NCBI GenBank assembly: GCA_017470245.1
Contig: JAFUEV010000042.1
Location: 1 to 64,000, forward strand
Length of the DNA: 64,000 nt
Origin: a bacterium
Lineage (GTDB): Bacteria > Cyanobacteriota > Vampirovibrionia > Gastranaerophilales > Gastranaerophilaceae
Direction: 5' to 3'
The position numbers and the translations under genes are program-made. Position 1 is the first letter of the stretch. Every line of letters starts with the position of its first letter. The notes under the pieces were generated by a model. The model was not told the DNA's origin. It saw only the letters and a list, made by a program, of their open reading frames with translations, and did not search any database. Positions 34,687 through 42,418 of the stretch are shown here, one piece after another.

Positions 34687-35037
34687 ATGAACGTAATAAA
34701 TCAATATAGTTCAATAAACAATAAACAGGTAAGTGTTCCTTGTTCAACAGTAAAGGAAAATACAATTAAGACAACAGAATATAAACCGGATGTGTTAGAT
34801 ATTCTAAGTGAAAAAGTTGTAAAAAGAAAAGATATAACAGATACAGTTACTGTTCCAAGAGCAATATTTAAGGGGTATTTGTGCTTTACGGCAGGAACAG
34901 CAATAAATGCAATAGCCGGAATGTTGAAAGATAAAGGATTTTCAAAGTATTTAGGAATTGCAGGAAGTTTGGTATCGATATATGGTACATATAACTTTGT
35001 AAAACCATTTTTAATAAAAGATAAAGAAAATAAATAA
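34687..35037 (+). CDS. Hypothetical membrane protein, 116 aa
   Basis: A polar N-terminal half (1-60) is followed by two hydrophobic segments, GYLCFTAGTAINAIAGML and YLGIAGSLVSIYGTYNFV, each able to span the membrane. It ends in a Lys-rich tail, so both ends would face the cytoplasm. The N-terminus is Asn/Ser-rich like other lineage-specific proteins here, but has no Phe-Gly motif. The RBS AAAGGG is present. No family recognised. Confidence 0.6.
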   Translation: MNVINQYSSINNKQVSVPCSTVKENTIKTTEYKPDVLDILSEKVVKRKDITDTVTVPRAIFKGYLCFTAGTAINAIAGMLKDKGFSKYLGIAGSLVSIYGTYNFVKPFLIKDKENK

Positions 35038-35093
35038 TTGACGAAAATGTGAAAATAAACTATTCTAATATTATTAAAGAAGAGGTTAGAAGA

Positions 35094-35282
35094 ATGAATA
35101 AAATAGTTTCTTTTATAATATTGGTAGTATGTTTAGCTGTTGCATATAAAATAGGGCTTATAAATACGATGATAAATTACATAAATGCATCAATAACAAA
35201 AGCGCAGCAAGAAGAAGTTTATCATAACCCTGATGGTTCTGTAACAACAGTAAGATATAGAAGTTTATTCGGTCCTCGATAA
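35094..35282 (+). CDS. Small exported or membrane-anchored protein, 62 aa
   Basis: ATG 35094 follows AGAGG at eight bases; the in-frame ATG at 35049 lacks a site. A single hydrophobic helix (IVSFIILVVCLAVAYKIGLI) is followed by an amphipathic segment and DGSVTTVRYRSLFG, which looks like a short beta strand. It is probably one membrane-anchored peptide per chain. It lies 56 bases after the previous gene on the same strand, perhaps in one operon. Function unknown. Confidence 0.6.
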   Translation: MNKIVSFIILVVCLAVAYKIGLINTMINYINASITKAQQEEVYHNPDGSVTTVRYRSLFGPR

Positions 35283-35311
35283 AAAGTAATAAATTTCTTA
35301 TAAAAAAAGAC

Positions 35312-35339
35312 TTGAAATAAAAAATTGTGCATGTATAAT
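35312..35339 (+). promoter_or_regulatory. Promoter of tRNA-Gly
   Basis: TTGAAA (35312-35317) and TATAAT (35334-35339) are 16 bases apart, 17 bases before the tRNA. Confidence 0.7.
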
Positions 35340-35356
35340 TAAATCACTGAGCAAAT

Positions 35357-35428
35357 GCGAGAGTAATTCAGTGGTAGAATGCTTCCTTGCCAAGGAAGAT
35401 GTCGCGAGTTCGAGCCTCGTCTCTCGCT
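35357..35428 (+). tRNA. tRNA-Gly (GCC)
   Basis: Acceptor GCGAGAG pairs with CTCTCGC (35421-35427). The anticodon stem CTTCC/GGAAG encloses the loop TTGCCAA with anticodon GCC. The T arm GCGAGTTCGAGCCTCGT fits, and the discriminator base is T. No CCA is encoded. A promoter and a terminator flank it. Confidence 0.95.
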
Positions 35429-35431
35429 AAT

Positions 35432-35467
35432 AAAAAGGATTTGCTATTTGGCAAGTCCTTTTTATTT
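35432..35467 (+). terminator. Terminator of tRNA-Gly
   Basis: AAAAAGGATTTGC pairs with GCAAGTCCTTTTT with one G-U pair, then TATTT. Confidence 0.8.
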
Positions 35468-35607
35468 GTATAGTTTTACAGGACTGTTTATGTGTATTAT
35501 TTCTGGTAGTTCCTATTGTATTTTGTCGAGTAGTTCGGTTTTCTTTTTTTGATGTTTTTATTTTATAAAGTCCGCTATTTATAGGGGTTTTGGCGGTCGG
35601 AAGTTTA

Positions 35608-35736
35608 ACTTTACCAAAAAAACCGATTTACTCATATTTACTCATTATTTACTCACACCGGTTGCTTACTTTCCAATAATAGCAAGAAATTTTTTAGAGC
35701 GGTTTTTTTGGAATAGAGCGGTTTTTTTGGTAAAGT
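35608..35736. repeat. Nested inverted and direct repeats at the left end of the island
   Basis: An 18-base perfect inverted repeat (35608-35625 and 35719-35736) encloses two copies of ATTTACTCAT (35626-35645) plus a third near copy, and two copies of AGAGCGGTTTTTTTGG (35696-35711 and 35715-35730) three bases apart. Arrays of short binding sites are characteristic of transposon ends. Confidence 0.7.
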
Positions 35737-35835
35737 AAATTTTTAAATTTCTAATAAAATTTTATGACACATAACAACACAATGGTCGGAAGTCGTGTTC
35801 CAATCTTTTGACTTCAGAGTTAATGTTGTTGTGCC

Positions 35836-36228
35836 ATGAATAATATATATATAAATATAAAAGATATTCAAGATAACACAGGATCTCCAATAGTATTATC
35901 AGGAATGGCATTTGTAGATAAAAAGATTTCAAGATTAAAACATTTTGAAGACAGATTATTTAAAAAATTAAAATTTGAGCATTATTCAGAAGAAGATTTA
36001 AGAGATATTCTTAATCAGATAACTGATCTTGAATTTAGTGATGATGCAATAACATATCTTGCAACACGCACAAATCAGTTCCGAAAAATTGTTCAGACTT
36101 TGGAACAGTTAGAAAAACAAGCAAAGACAAATCAATTAAATGTAATTACAGAAGATATTTTGAAAGGAAGATTTAATGAAAGACAAAATATTAAAATTAT
36201 GCCGCCGGCTCAAAAAGTGTACGCTTGA
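35836..36228 (+). pseudogene. C-terminal fragment of a Mu-B/TniB-like transposition ATPase
   Basis: The 130 residues contain TGSPIVLSGMAFVDKKISRL and LFKKLKFEHYSEEDLRDIL, which look like the sensor-1 region and lid of AAA+ transposition proteins such as MuB. The Walker A and B motifs that should lie about 100 residues earlier are missing, and the upstream DNA has stops. It therefore looks like a 5'-truncated gene. Its end overlaps the next frame by 53 bases. Family identification rests on pattern memory and is moderate. Confidence 0.5.
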
Positions 36229-36445
36229 TGAATTATTATCTTTGACAGAAGAAAAAGAATATATTATAAAATCAGCCTTAACTTATCTTGAAAATATCGG
36301 TTGTATAAAAATAGATCATAATTTAATTTTATTTATACAAAATCCTCAAAAAACTAATATTGAACAAAAAAGACTGAATATTATTGTTAAGTGCTGTGGG
36401 TGGTATAGGTGCAGGCATGGTTGGAGGTGCAATAGGAGGAATTGA
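36176..36445 (+). pseudogene. Winged-helix-like fragment, probably frameshifted
   Basis: AAAGGAAG lies before the ATG. The first 60 residues (ILKLCRRLKKCTLDELLSL, then a second helix and GCIKID wing) look like a winged helix. After about residue 70 the frame turns into low-quality sequence with Cys/Trp/Arg clusters (CCGWYRCRHGWRCNRRN). The neighbouring frame there encodes a glycine-zipper segment, so a frameshift or fusion of two genes near 36375 is likely. Confidence 0.5.
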
Positions 36446-36575
36446 AAATAAGAACCGATGTGTTTTAGAAATTCAAATAAAACATAATGACGAATTAAAG
36501 AGCTTATATATTACATCAAGCAAAGCAGAATTAGAAAAACTTGCAGTTGATATTGAAAATAAAGTGAAAGTGTGA
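36384..36575 (+). pseudogene. Glycine-zipper fragment, 63 aa
   Basis: Opens at TTG 36384 and overlaps the end of the previous frame. VGGIGAGMVGGAIGGIE is a glycine-zipper membrane segment, followed by VLEIQIKHNDELKSLYITS, which is beta-rich with a final amphipathic helix. It is probably the remaining C-terminal part of a longer membrane protein, since no RBS precedes it. Confidence 0.4.
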
Positions 36576-36724
36576 GCAGTTAAAATGCAGATAAAGTGCA
36601 AGAAAGATTAGTTTGATAATTCCGTATTTAAACAACTTCCGACCGCTAAAACTCAAACAACAAGCCAACTTTACAAAAAAATATCAAACTAACCATTTCT
36701 ATCAATGTGATTGAACTAATACAC

Positions 36725-36866
36725 GGACTGTGCCGAGCCAAAATGATTAAATATCATTTTGCGAGAGGGAGCCGTACGCACGTTGAAGATTGCACGAAGA
36801 AATGAGTGCAATATGAAACGGTTTGGAAAACCGCGCTATGCGAATACCTGTAGAAATAAAAAAAAG
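36725..36866 (+). ncRNA. Candidate structured RNA of unknown class
   Basis: About 140 bases, clearly richer in GC than the surroundings and without a good frame. Stems: AAAATGA/TCATTTT (36740-36746 with 36754-36760), GAGCCGT/ACGGTTT (36769-36775 with 36818-36824) enclosing ATTGCAC/GTGCAAT (36789-36795 with 36806-36812), and an alternative CGGTTT/AAACCG (36819-36824 with 36828-36833). A strong terminator follows. The competing stems could switch. It is not SRP, tmRNA, 6S or RNase P RNA. Confidence 0.5.
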
Positions 36867-36898
36867 AATAGGACAGAAGATATCTGTCCTATTTTTAT
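36857..36898. terminator. Bidirectional terminator shared with tRNA-Met
   Basis: AATAGGACAGA and TCTGTCCTATT form an 11-bp stem (36867-36893). T-runs follow on both strands, serving tRNA-Met on the minus strand and the RNA candidate on the plus strand. Confidence 0.9.
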
Positions 36899-36899
36899 T

Positions 36900-36972
36900 A
36901 GCTGAGGATGGATTCGAACCGTCGACCTTACGGGTATGAGCCGTACGCTCTCACCAACTGAGCTACTCAGCC
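36900..36972 (-). tRNA. tRNA-Met (CAT)
   Basis: On the minus strand the acceptor GGCTGAG pairs with CTCAGCT (G-U at the end). D arm AGCTCAGTTGGTGAGAGC, anticodon stem TACGG/CCGTA with loop CTCATAC and anticodon CAT, and T arm GACGGTTCGAATCCATC. The layout resembles elongator Met; the lysidine-modified Ile2 tRNA has the same anticodon and cannot be fully excluded. No CCA is encoded. A TATAAT box lies just upstream. Confidence 0.9.
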
Positions 36973-37092
36973 AAAAAGCTATTTACATTATTATATGCTC
37001 AAAAAAAAATTACAATACTTTTAATAAAAAAAACTAAAAATTAATCAATTGTACAATGTTTTTTTCTTAATTAAATCTAATAAATATTCATT

Positions 37093-38418
37093 ATGAATAT
37101 TGTTAATAAACTTTTAATTGCTTTAAATGAAACTACGGAATTAAAGGAAGATACTCAAAGCCGAGATAAAACTTATTATTCTTTAAATTGTTACGGACAT
37201 CAAAAGAAATGGCTTGCCAATATTTTGCCGTCCGAGCTTTTAACGAAAAGTGTAAAATCAGCAATAGAATCTATTGTTACTCTTTGTGAAAATGATATAT
37301 TTTACAATAATTTTCCTGATAATGTTAAAAGTCCTGATTATGGGGATAATTGGGGACGACTTGCAAATTATATAGAATTGAATAATAGAGCAATAGCATA
37401 TATGAACAATGATAGAACCTGTTGCGGAATTTTAAGTTGTATAAAATTATTGCCTGCAATACCTCCTTCTGCAAAAAGTTGGGCTAATTGTATTATTATT
37501 TCTCAGATTTTTCCCAATATTTACGGGGATACGTATAACAAAGGTGCATTTGAAGAAAATTCAATATATGGTTTAAAATTAAATGCAGGTTATAGTCATA
37601 ATATTATTTCAAATGAAATCCAAGAAAAAATCTCACCAAAAGAGCAAATAGAAGCCTTTAATATTTTGGCTCATTTTAGAGGTATAAAAACAGGTTTTAG
37701 GATGGTTATTTCAGAAGATCAAATGAAAGTTTGTTATCCTTCTCATGAAGAAATTTTCAGATGGAGTAATCCGGAACACGAAGAAATTTTTATAAAAGAA
37801 TGTAGTGAGCTTATGAATTTAGGTTTTGAAGCAATGTTTATTGATTCAGCTAAACACATAGGCGGATATGATATGCAAAATTATACAGGGGTAGGTGCTC
37901 TGCCGGAATATGCACAAATGCAGCATATTTTGCATGAAATAAGAAAAAGAAGCGGAAAAACAACTATAAGTTTTATAGGTGAAAAAAGTACAGATGATTT
38001 TTTACGCTACGAAAAATTGGGCTTAAATGCAGGAACTGATTATATAACAGGCGATAGCTTCTATGCGGTGCGAGAACTTTCTGAACAATTAAAATACAAC
38101 AGAATTTATGCTCCCGGGGTAGAAATTGAAAATGATAACTATGAAGGCGGAATTACTTATGAACAACGTCTTAACAGAATAAATTCCGCTCTTTTCGGTT
38201 TCTATAATGCAAGTGATAAATTACCAAGTTTTATGCAGACTAATGACATCTTTCCATTGAGATACGATACAAATACGCATCATATAATGATGACTAATCC
38301 ATCATATTCACAAGATGGTACCCCTGAAAGCCATTGGGAAAATTTATTTACAAAAGATGACGGAAGATTATATAACCACAAAGTCGCGGAGTTGTTTGCT
38401 CACGCACTTTGCTTATAA
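37093..38418 (+). CDS. TIM-barrel, glycosidase-like protein (tentative)
   Basis: A 441-residue cytoplasmic protein. Segments such as IEAFNILAHFRGIKTGFRMV, LGFEAMFIDSAKHIGGYDM and TTISFIGEKS look like successive beta strands with acidic ends of an alpha-amylase-like (beta/alpha)8 barrel. Asp in FIDSAKH and Glu in FIGEKS would be in catalytic positions. The substrate is unknown, and an isomerase or epimerase is possible. There is no RBS of note. The ferritin-like gene starts 15 bases after the stop, so the two form an operon. Confidence 0.5.
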   Translation: MNIVNKLLIALNETTELKEDTQSRDKTYYSLNCYGHQKKWLANILPSELLTKSVKSAIESIVTLCENDIFYNNFPDNVKSPDYGDNWGRLANYIELNNRAIAYMNNDRTCCGILSCIKLLPAIPPSAKSWANCIIISQIFPNIYGDTYNKGAFEENSIYGLKLNAGYSHNIISNEIQEKISPKEQIEAFNILAHFRGIKTGFRMVISEDQMKVCYPSHEEIFRWSNPEHEEIFIKECSELMNLGFEAMFIDSAKHIGGYDMQNYTGVGALPEYAQMQHILHEIRKRSGKTTISFIGEKSTDDFLRYEKLGLNAGTDYITGDSFYAVRELSEQLKYNRIYAPGVEIENDNYEGGITYEQRLNRINSALFGFYNASDKLPSFMQTNDIFPLRYDTNTHHIMMTNPSYSQDGTPESHWENLFTKDDGRLYNHKVAELFAHALCL

Positions 38419-38433
38419 CAGAAAGGAACAAAA

Positions 38434-39732
38434 ATGAACGTATTACAAGAAAAAGGTATTCCGATAGATAAACAGATAAGAACCTGGCATGATATAGTTA
38501 AACGACCATATTGCAGAGCTCATGTTGATTGTTATTCCAGAACAAGACAAATATTATTAAACGGAATTGAAACGGAAGCTTGGAGCTTTAAACATCATTT
38601 TGTAAGAAAATCTGATGATATGGAATTAAATAAAACTCTGGTAAAAATAAGACGACTTGAAGATATGCAGCAAACTACTGTTAATTGGTTATGCCCTGCA
38701 AATCAAACAGTTTTGGATACAACATTGGGTTATGAACAGGTCGCTGTTGATTTAACTGCTTGGCTTGCTCAAAATGAAAAGGATAAATATGTAAAAGAAA
38801 CTTTTGATTTTGGGCTCTTGGAAGATTTTGACCATTTATACAGATATTCTCAATTCGCATATATGATTGAAGAAACTGATCCTAATGAAATAGTTCAAAA
38901 GATGACTGATGTTATGATTGCTCGTCCTACTCAAAATCATCATAATTGTAATGCTATCAGAATCAGAAAACCTTATGATAAAGATAAAACTTCACCCGAA
39001 ACAAAAGTAAATATTTTAACATTAATATCAGCAGAACAGCAAACCCATAATTTTTATGCAGAACACGGTTTTATGTATGGAAATAATGACTTAAAACGTT
39101 TATATGCAGAGATTTGTGATATTGAAGAAGAACACGTTACAATGTATGAAACACTTGTTGACCCGAATGAATCAATGCTGGAAAAGTGGTTAATTCATGA
39201 GTTTACAGAGGTTTGTAACTATCATAATTGTTATAAAGATGAAACGGATGAACGCCTGAAACTTATATGGGAAGAATTTATGCAAATGGAAATTGCCCAT
39301 TTAAAAGTTGCTGCGGAACTGTTTGAAAAATATGAAAAACGTGGAGCAGATGAAGTTATTGGCTCAGAACTTGTTCTCCCTTGTCATTTTGAAAGTCAAA
39401 AAGAATATGTTTCAAAAGTTATTGAGACAGAAGCAGATAAACGTCTGGGCGGAAAACAAGACTATAATAAAATTGATGAATTACCTGATGACTGGGCAAG
39501 CTATAAGGTTCAAGAAATGGTTGCAAAAGATGGTGCGCCTTCTGAACAGGCTATTAGATTAAGTATGCAATCAATAAATAGAGATATAGCTCATGCAGAG
39601 GAAAAATTATTAAGAAAACAAGCTGATATTCTTGAAAAAGGATTGCAAAAAAAGGCACAAGCCCCCAACACCGTTACGCCGGATGAATATAAAAATTTTG
39701 AAAAAGTAGAACGAATTGATTTTATTGAATAG
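38434..39732 (+). CDS. Ferritin-like di-iron protein, 432 aa
   Basis: Helical, with two sets of possible metal-ligand pairs: E(D)FDH near residue 130 in a first bundle, and EQQTHNFYAEHG (about 200), DIEEEHVTMYE (about 230), HEFTEVCNYH (about 255) and MEIAHLKVAAELFEKYE (about 280) in a second. The Glu-x-x-His spacing is typical for ferritin-like di-iron centres. The long C-terminal part is coiled. Function unknown; possibly an oxidase or a radical-scavenging protein. AGAAAGGAAC precedes the ATG. Confidence 0.65.
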   Translation: MNVLQEKGIPIDKQIRTWHDIVKRPYCRAHVDCYSRTRQILLNGIETEAWSFKHHFVRKSDDMELNKTLVKIRRLEDMQQTTVNWLCPANQTVLDTTLGYEQVAVDLTAWLAQNEKDKYVKETFDFGLLEDFDHLYRYSQFAYMIEETDPNEIVQKMTDVMIARPTQNHHNCNAIRIRKPYDKDKTSPETKVNILTLISAEQQTHNFYAEHGFMYGNNDLKRLYAEICDIEEEHVTMYETLVDPNESMLEKWLIHEFTEVCNYHNCYKDETDERLKLIWEEFMQMEIAHLKVAAELFEKYEKRGADEVIGSELVLPCHFESQKEYVSKVIETEADKRLGGKQDYNKIDELPDDWASYKVQEMVAKDGAPSEQAIRLSMQSINRDIAHAEEKLLRKQADILEKGLQKKAQAPNTVTPDEYKNFEKVERIDFIE

Positions 39733-39737
39733 ATATA

Positions 39738-39771
39738 AGAAAACGACCTCAAGTGAGGTCGTTTTCTTTTA
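39738..39771 (+). terminator. Strong bidirectional terminator
   Basis: AAAACGACCTC and GAGGTCGTTTT form an 11-bp stem around AAGT, with T-runs on both sides, between convergent genes. Confidence 0.9.
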
Positions 39772-40152
39772 CCATACAACTTTTTCTATTAATTCAATTT
39801 CATAACCGTCAGGATCTTTTATAAAAGCAATTAATGAACCTTTTCCGTTTAAATCAAACGGTTCATCGCTATATTCATATCCGTTAGAATGTAATCTTTT
39901 TGTAAATTCATCCATAGATTTGATGGAAAAAGCAAAATGACCAAAACCGTTACCTATATTATAACCATCTTTAGGGGTTTCGTCATTATAGGTTAATTCT
40001 ATTTGAATGCCTGTTTCTTTATCTGTTAAAAAATATAACCAGCAATCTTCTAAACGTCTTTTGGATTCAATTTCCATATCAAAAAGTCTTGTATAAAAAT
40101 CCAAACTTTTTTGAATATCTTTAACTCTAATCATTATATGCAAAAGTGTCAT
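39769..40152 (-). CDS. gloA: Lactoylglutathione lyase (glyoxalase I)
   Basis: GloA isomerises the adduct of methylglyoxal and glutathione. The 127 residues align over the full length with E. coli GloA: metal ligands His5 (LLHIM), Glu (IQIELTYN), His (FGHFAFS) and Glu (GYEIELIEK). ATG 40152 is preceded by AAAGGAGAAACT; the longer reading from 40179 is rejected. The RBS lies at the end of pdxA, so the two are probably coupled. Confidence 0.88.
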   Translation of the reverse strand: MTLLHIMIRVKDIQKSLDFYTRLFDMEIESKRRLEDCWLYFLTDKETGIQIELTYNDETPKDGYNIGNGFGHFAFSIKSMDEFTKRLHSNGYEYSDEPFDLNGKGSLIAFIKDPDGYEIELIEKVVW

Positions 40153-40162
40153 AGTTTCTCCT

Positions 40163-41104
40163 TTAATATTCTGCTGCAAGTTTTATTGCATTTATCATAC
40201 TATCAGCATTTGCAATGTTTTGTCCTGCTATATCAAATGCAGTTCCATGTGCAGGTGAAGTTCTCAGTATATCAAGTCCAATGGTTGTATTTACACAATT
40301 ATCACGCTGCATTATTTTTACAGGAATTAATCCCTGATCGTGATACATTGCAACATAACAATTATAGTTAGATTCATCAAGCTCGCATTTTGTAAATAAA
40401 GAGTCAGCGGCAAAAGGTCCTTCTATATTAATTCCTTCTGCTCTTAATTCTTTTACTGCAGGTATTATTGCATTTTGTTCTTCATCACCAAACATTCCGT
40501 TTTCCCCGCAATGAGGATTTAATCCGCAAATTGCAATTTTGGGGTTTGAAATTCCCAGTTGTATTTTTAATGAAGTATCCAAATTTTCTATTTTTGTTTT
40601 GATGTTGTCTTTTGTTATTTGAGAAGGGACATCTTTTAGTGCAATATGCCTTGTTATTAACATTATTGAATATGTATCACAAACAAATAACATTTCTGCT
40701 TTTTGGTGATTTTGCGCAATATATTGTTCAATAATTTCTGTTTGTCCTGAGTAATTATGTCCTGCCATTTTCATTGCATTTTTAGAAACAGGTGCTGTTA
40801 CTATTGCTTCTATTTCATTGTTTACTGCCATATTGCAAGCTTGAACTATAGCACGAAAAGCAAATTCTCCTGCTTCTTCTGTCTCTATTCCGAGTTTTAT
40901 ATCTTCTAATCGATATGGAATTTCAACGATTTCGTAGTCTTTTTCAAGTTCTAAATTATGTTTTTCTTTGTAATAATTCAATATATGCTTGTTAGTTAAA
41001 ATAACGACTTTTTCTTTGGGTAAATCCAAAAAATTGAGTGCTTTTATTGTGATTTCAGGAGAAATACCGTTCGGATCTCCCATTGTTATTGCTATTTTTT
41101 TCAT
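40163..41104 (-). CDS. pdxA: PdxA-family 4-phosphohydroxythreonine/4-phosphothreonate dehydrogenase
   Basis: An NAD-dependent dehydrogenase/decarboxylase of 313 residues. ITMGDPNGISPEITIK is the start signature, TAPVSKNAMKMAGHNYSGQT the substrate loop, CGLNPHCGENGMFG the metal-histidine segment, and MYHDQGLIPVK the second His. Classical PdxA acts in vitamin B6 synthesis. PdxA2 acts on 4-phospho-D-threonate in acid-sugar catabolism, usually beside a DUF1537 kinase, which is exactly the upstream gene (one-base overlap). The catabolic role is thus a real alternative. Confidence 0.9.
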   Translation of the reverse strand: MKKIAITMGDPNGISPEITIKALNFLDLPKEKVVILTNKHILNYYKEKHNLELEKDYEIVEIPYRLEDIKLGIETEEAGEFAFRAIVQACNMAVNNEIEAIVTAPVSKNAMKMAGHNYSGQTEIIEQYIAQNHQKAEMLFVCDTYSIMLITRHIALKDVPSQITKDNIKTKIENLDTSLKIQLGISNPKIAICGLNPHCGENGMFGDEEQNAIIPAVKELRAEGINIEGPFAADSLFTKCELDESNYNCYVAMYHDQGLIPVKIMQRDNCVNTTIGLDILRTSPAHGTAFDIAGQNIANADSMINAIKLAAEY

Positions 41105-42411
41105 TATTTATCCTGTTCAAAATATTTTATAATATCAATTAAAGTGTTTTGAGTGCCAAGGTTGCCTGACTTTGTAACAATAAATTGTCCTTTGTGGTCA
41201 ACACCCAAAGGAATAGCAGGTGCAACGGTGTCAATCGTTTGAAGGTTTTTACTCCCTATTGCTCTGCAACATTTTGAAGAAGTTTCTCCACCAACAGTAA
41301 TAAGAATTGCTTCTTTTTGTGATATAACACTCTTTGTAACATTTGCAAGATAATCACAGATTTTAGAAATAAAAACATCTTTCGGTAATTCGTGTTCAAG
41401 TAATAAATCCGTTAATTCATCATTGTTTTCTATTAATTTAGATGAGTGAACAATAACGGTATTTTCCTTTATCAAATTGTTAACTATACGTTGAGCGATT
41501 TCTTTATAATCATCCGAGAAAATATTTTCAGGCTTTATAGCAATAAAATAAGTATTTTCAATATCATCATTTTCTTTTAAACGCTTAATTTGAGAAGCGG
41601 TTAAATCAGTAGCACTACCTGATACAATTAATTTAGGAAGTTTAGGAATATTAATTTCTTCAGATGTTTTTTCACTGTAGTCAGGATACCATATTTTACT
41701 TAATGCTTGAGCTGCACCTGCAGAACCTACGGGTAAAATTTTGTAATTACTTTTAGTAACTGCAAGTGCGATTTGTTCCAAATCGGTTGTAGAAACAGCA
41801 TCCGCAACAATTAATTTTTTACCCTTTGAAATAAAATCATTTAATTTTGTGAGAATAGGACCTGCACCTTTCATAACCGTATCTAAACTGATTAGTTCTA
41901 CGAAATCCTTCATTTCCGCAGGAATTTGATTCCTTAAAATATTTACTATATTTGATTCTGTAATAGGAAAGGCAGGGTCTCTTGAAACTTCTGTACGTTG
42001 GAGAGGAATGCCTTTAACAAGGTGATAACCGCCAATTGTTGTTCTTCCTTCATTTGGGAAAGCAGGAAATATAACCGCAACATCAAATTCCAGTTTTTCA
42101 ATTAATGTTAGGACTTCAGCTGCTATATTACCTCTAAGTACGGAGTCAATTTTTTTATAAATATGTTCAAAATTATATTTTTTGATAATATTTTCAGCTA
42201 CTTTTAGAACTTTTTTGTGGGCAGAATCTGCATCAATATTTCTGGATTCTGTAGACATAGCAAATACTTCCGTTTTTAAACTTTCGTCAACGGAAATATC
42301 ATCTCCAAAAGCAACTTGCGTTTTACATCCTCGCAAAAAGAACTGCAAAGATGTATCATTTGCACCTGTTAGGTCATCAGCTATAATACAAATATAATTG
42401 GATGTATCCAT
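41104..42411 (-). CDS. Four-carbon acid-sugar kinase (DUF1537 family)
   Basis: These kinases phosphorylate threonate or erythronate. The 435-residue protein has the N-terminal ADDLTGANDTSLQFFLRG, KKIDSVLRGNI and FPAFPNEGRTTIGGYHLV segments typical of the family, and a C-terminal nucleotide-binding domain with ITVGGETSSKC. It precedes the PdxA-family gene with a one-base overlap. ATG 42411 lies eight bases past the ssb stop. A GTG at 42429, overlapping ssb, would add six residues, so the start is uncertain. Confidence 0.85.
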   Translation of the reverse strand: MDTSNYICIIADDLTGANDTSLQFFLRGCKTQVAFGDDISVDESLKTEVFAMSTESRNIDADSAHKKVLKVAENIIKKYNFEHIYKKIDSVLRGNIAAEVLTLIEKLEFDVAVIFPAFPNEGRTTIGGYHLVKGIPLQRTEVSRDPAFPITESNIVNILRNQIPAEMKDFVELISLDTVMKGAGPILTKLNDFISKGKKLIVADAVSTTDLEQIALAVTKSNYKILPVGSAGAAQALSKIWYPDYSEKTSEEINIPKLPKLIVSGSATDLTASQIKRLKENDDIENTYFIAIKPENIFSDDYKEIAQRIVNNLIKENTVIVHSSKLIENNDELTDLLLEHELPKDVFISKICDYLANVTKSVISQKEAILITVGGETSSKCCRAIGSKNLQTIDTVAPAIPLGVDHKGQFIVTKSGNLGTQNTLIDIIKYFEQDK

Positions 42412-42418
42412 ATAAGTT

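Larger units (their letters stand above)
35587..36652. mobile_element. Inverted-repeat-bounded accessory island with Mu-like remnants
   Basis: The 19-base word GTTTTGGCGGTCGGAAGTT (35587-35605) recurs inverted at 36634-36652 with one mismatch, bounding 1,066 bases. Inside are iterated repeats at the left end, a headless Mu-B-like ATPase fragment and two broken frames. The whole lies between tRNA-Gly and tRNA-Met. I read it as the decayed remains of a transposable phage or related element. No transposase gene survives, so the class is inferred. Confidence 0.5.

Noticed and set aside
35626-35656. CRISPR-like repeats (ATTTACTCAT)
   Set aside because: Units are 10 bases in direct contact with no spacers and no cas genes; they are better read as transposon-end binding sites.
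36176-36445. A complete functional small DNA-binding protein
   Set aside because: The last 20 residues are out of character, and the adjacent frame carries the better continuation, so a frameshift is more likely.
36769-36824. Group II intron domain V (GAGCCGT ... ACGGTTT)
   Set aside because: The pairing ends match, but domain V is about 34 bases with a fixed tetraloop, whereas here 42 bases separate the arms and no reverse transcriptase is near.
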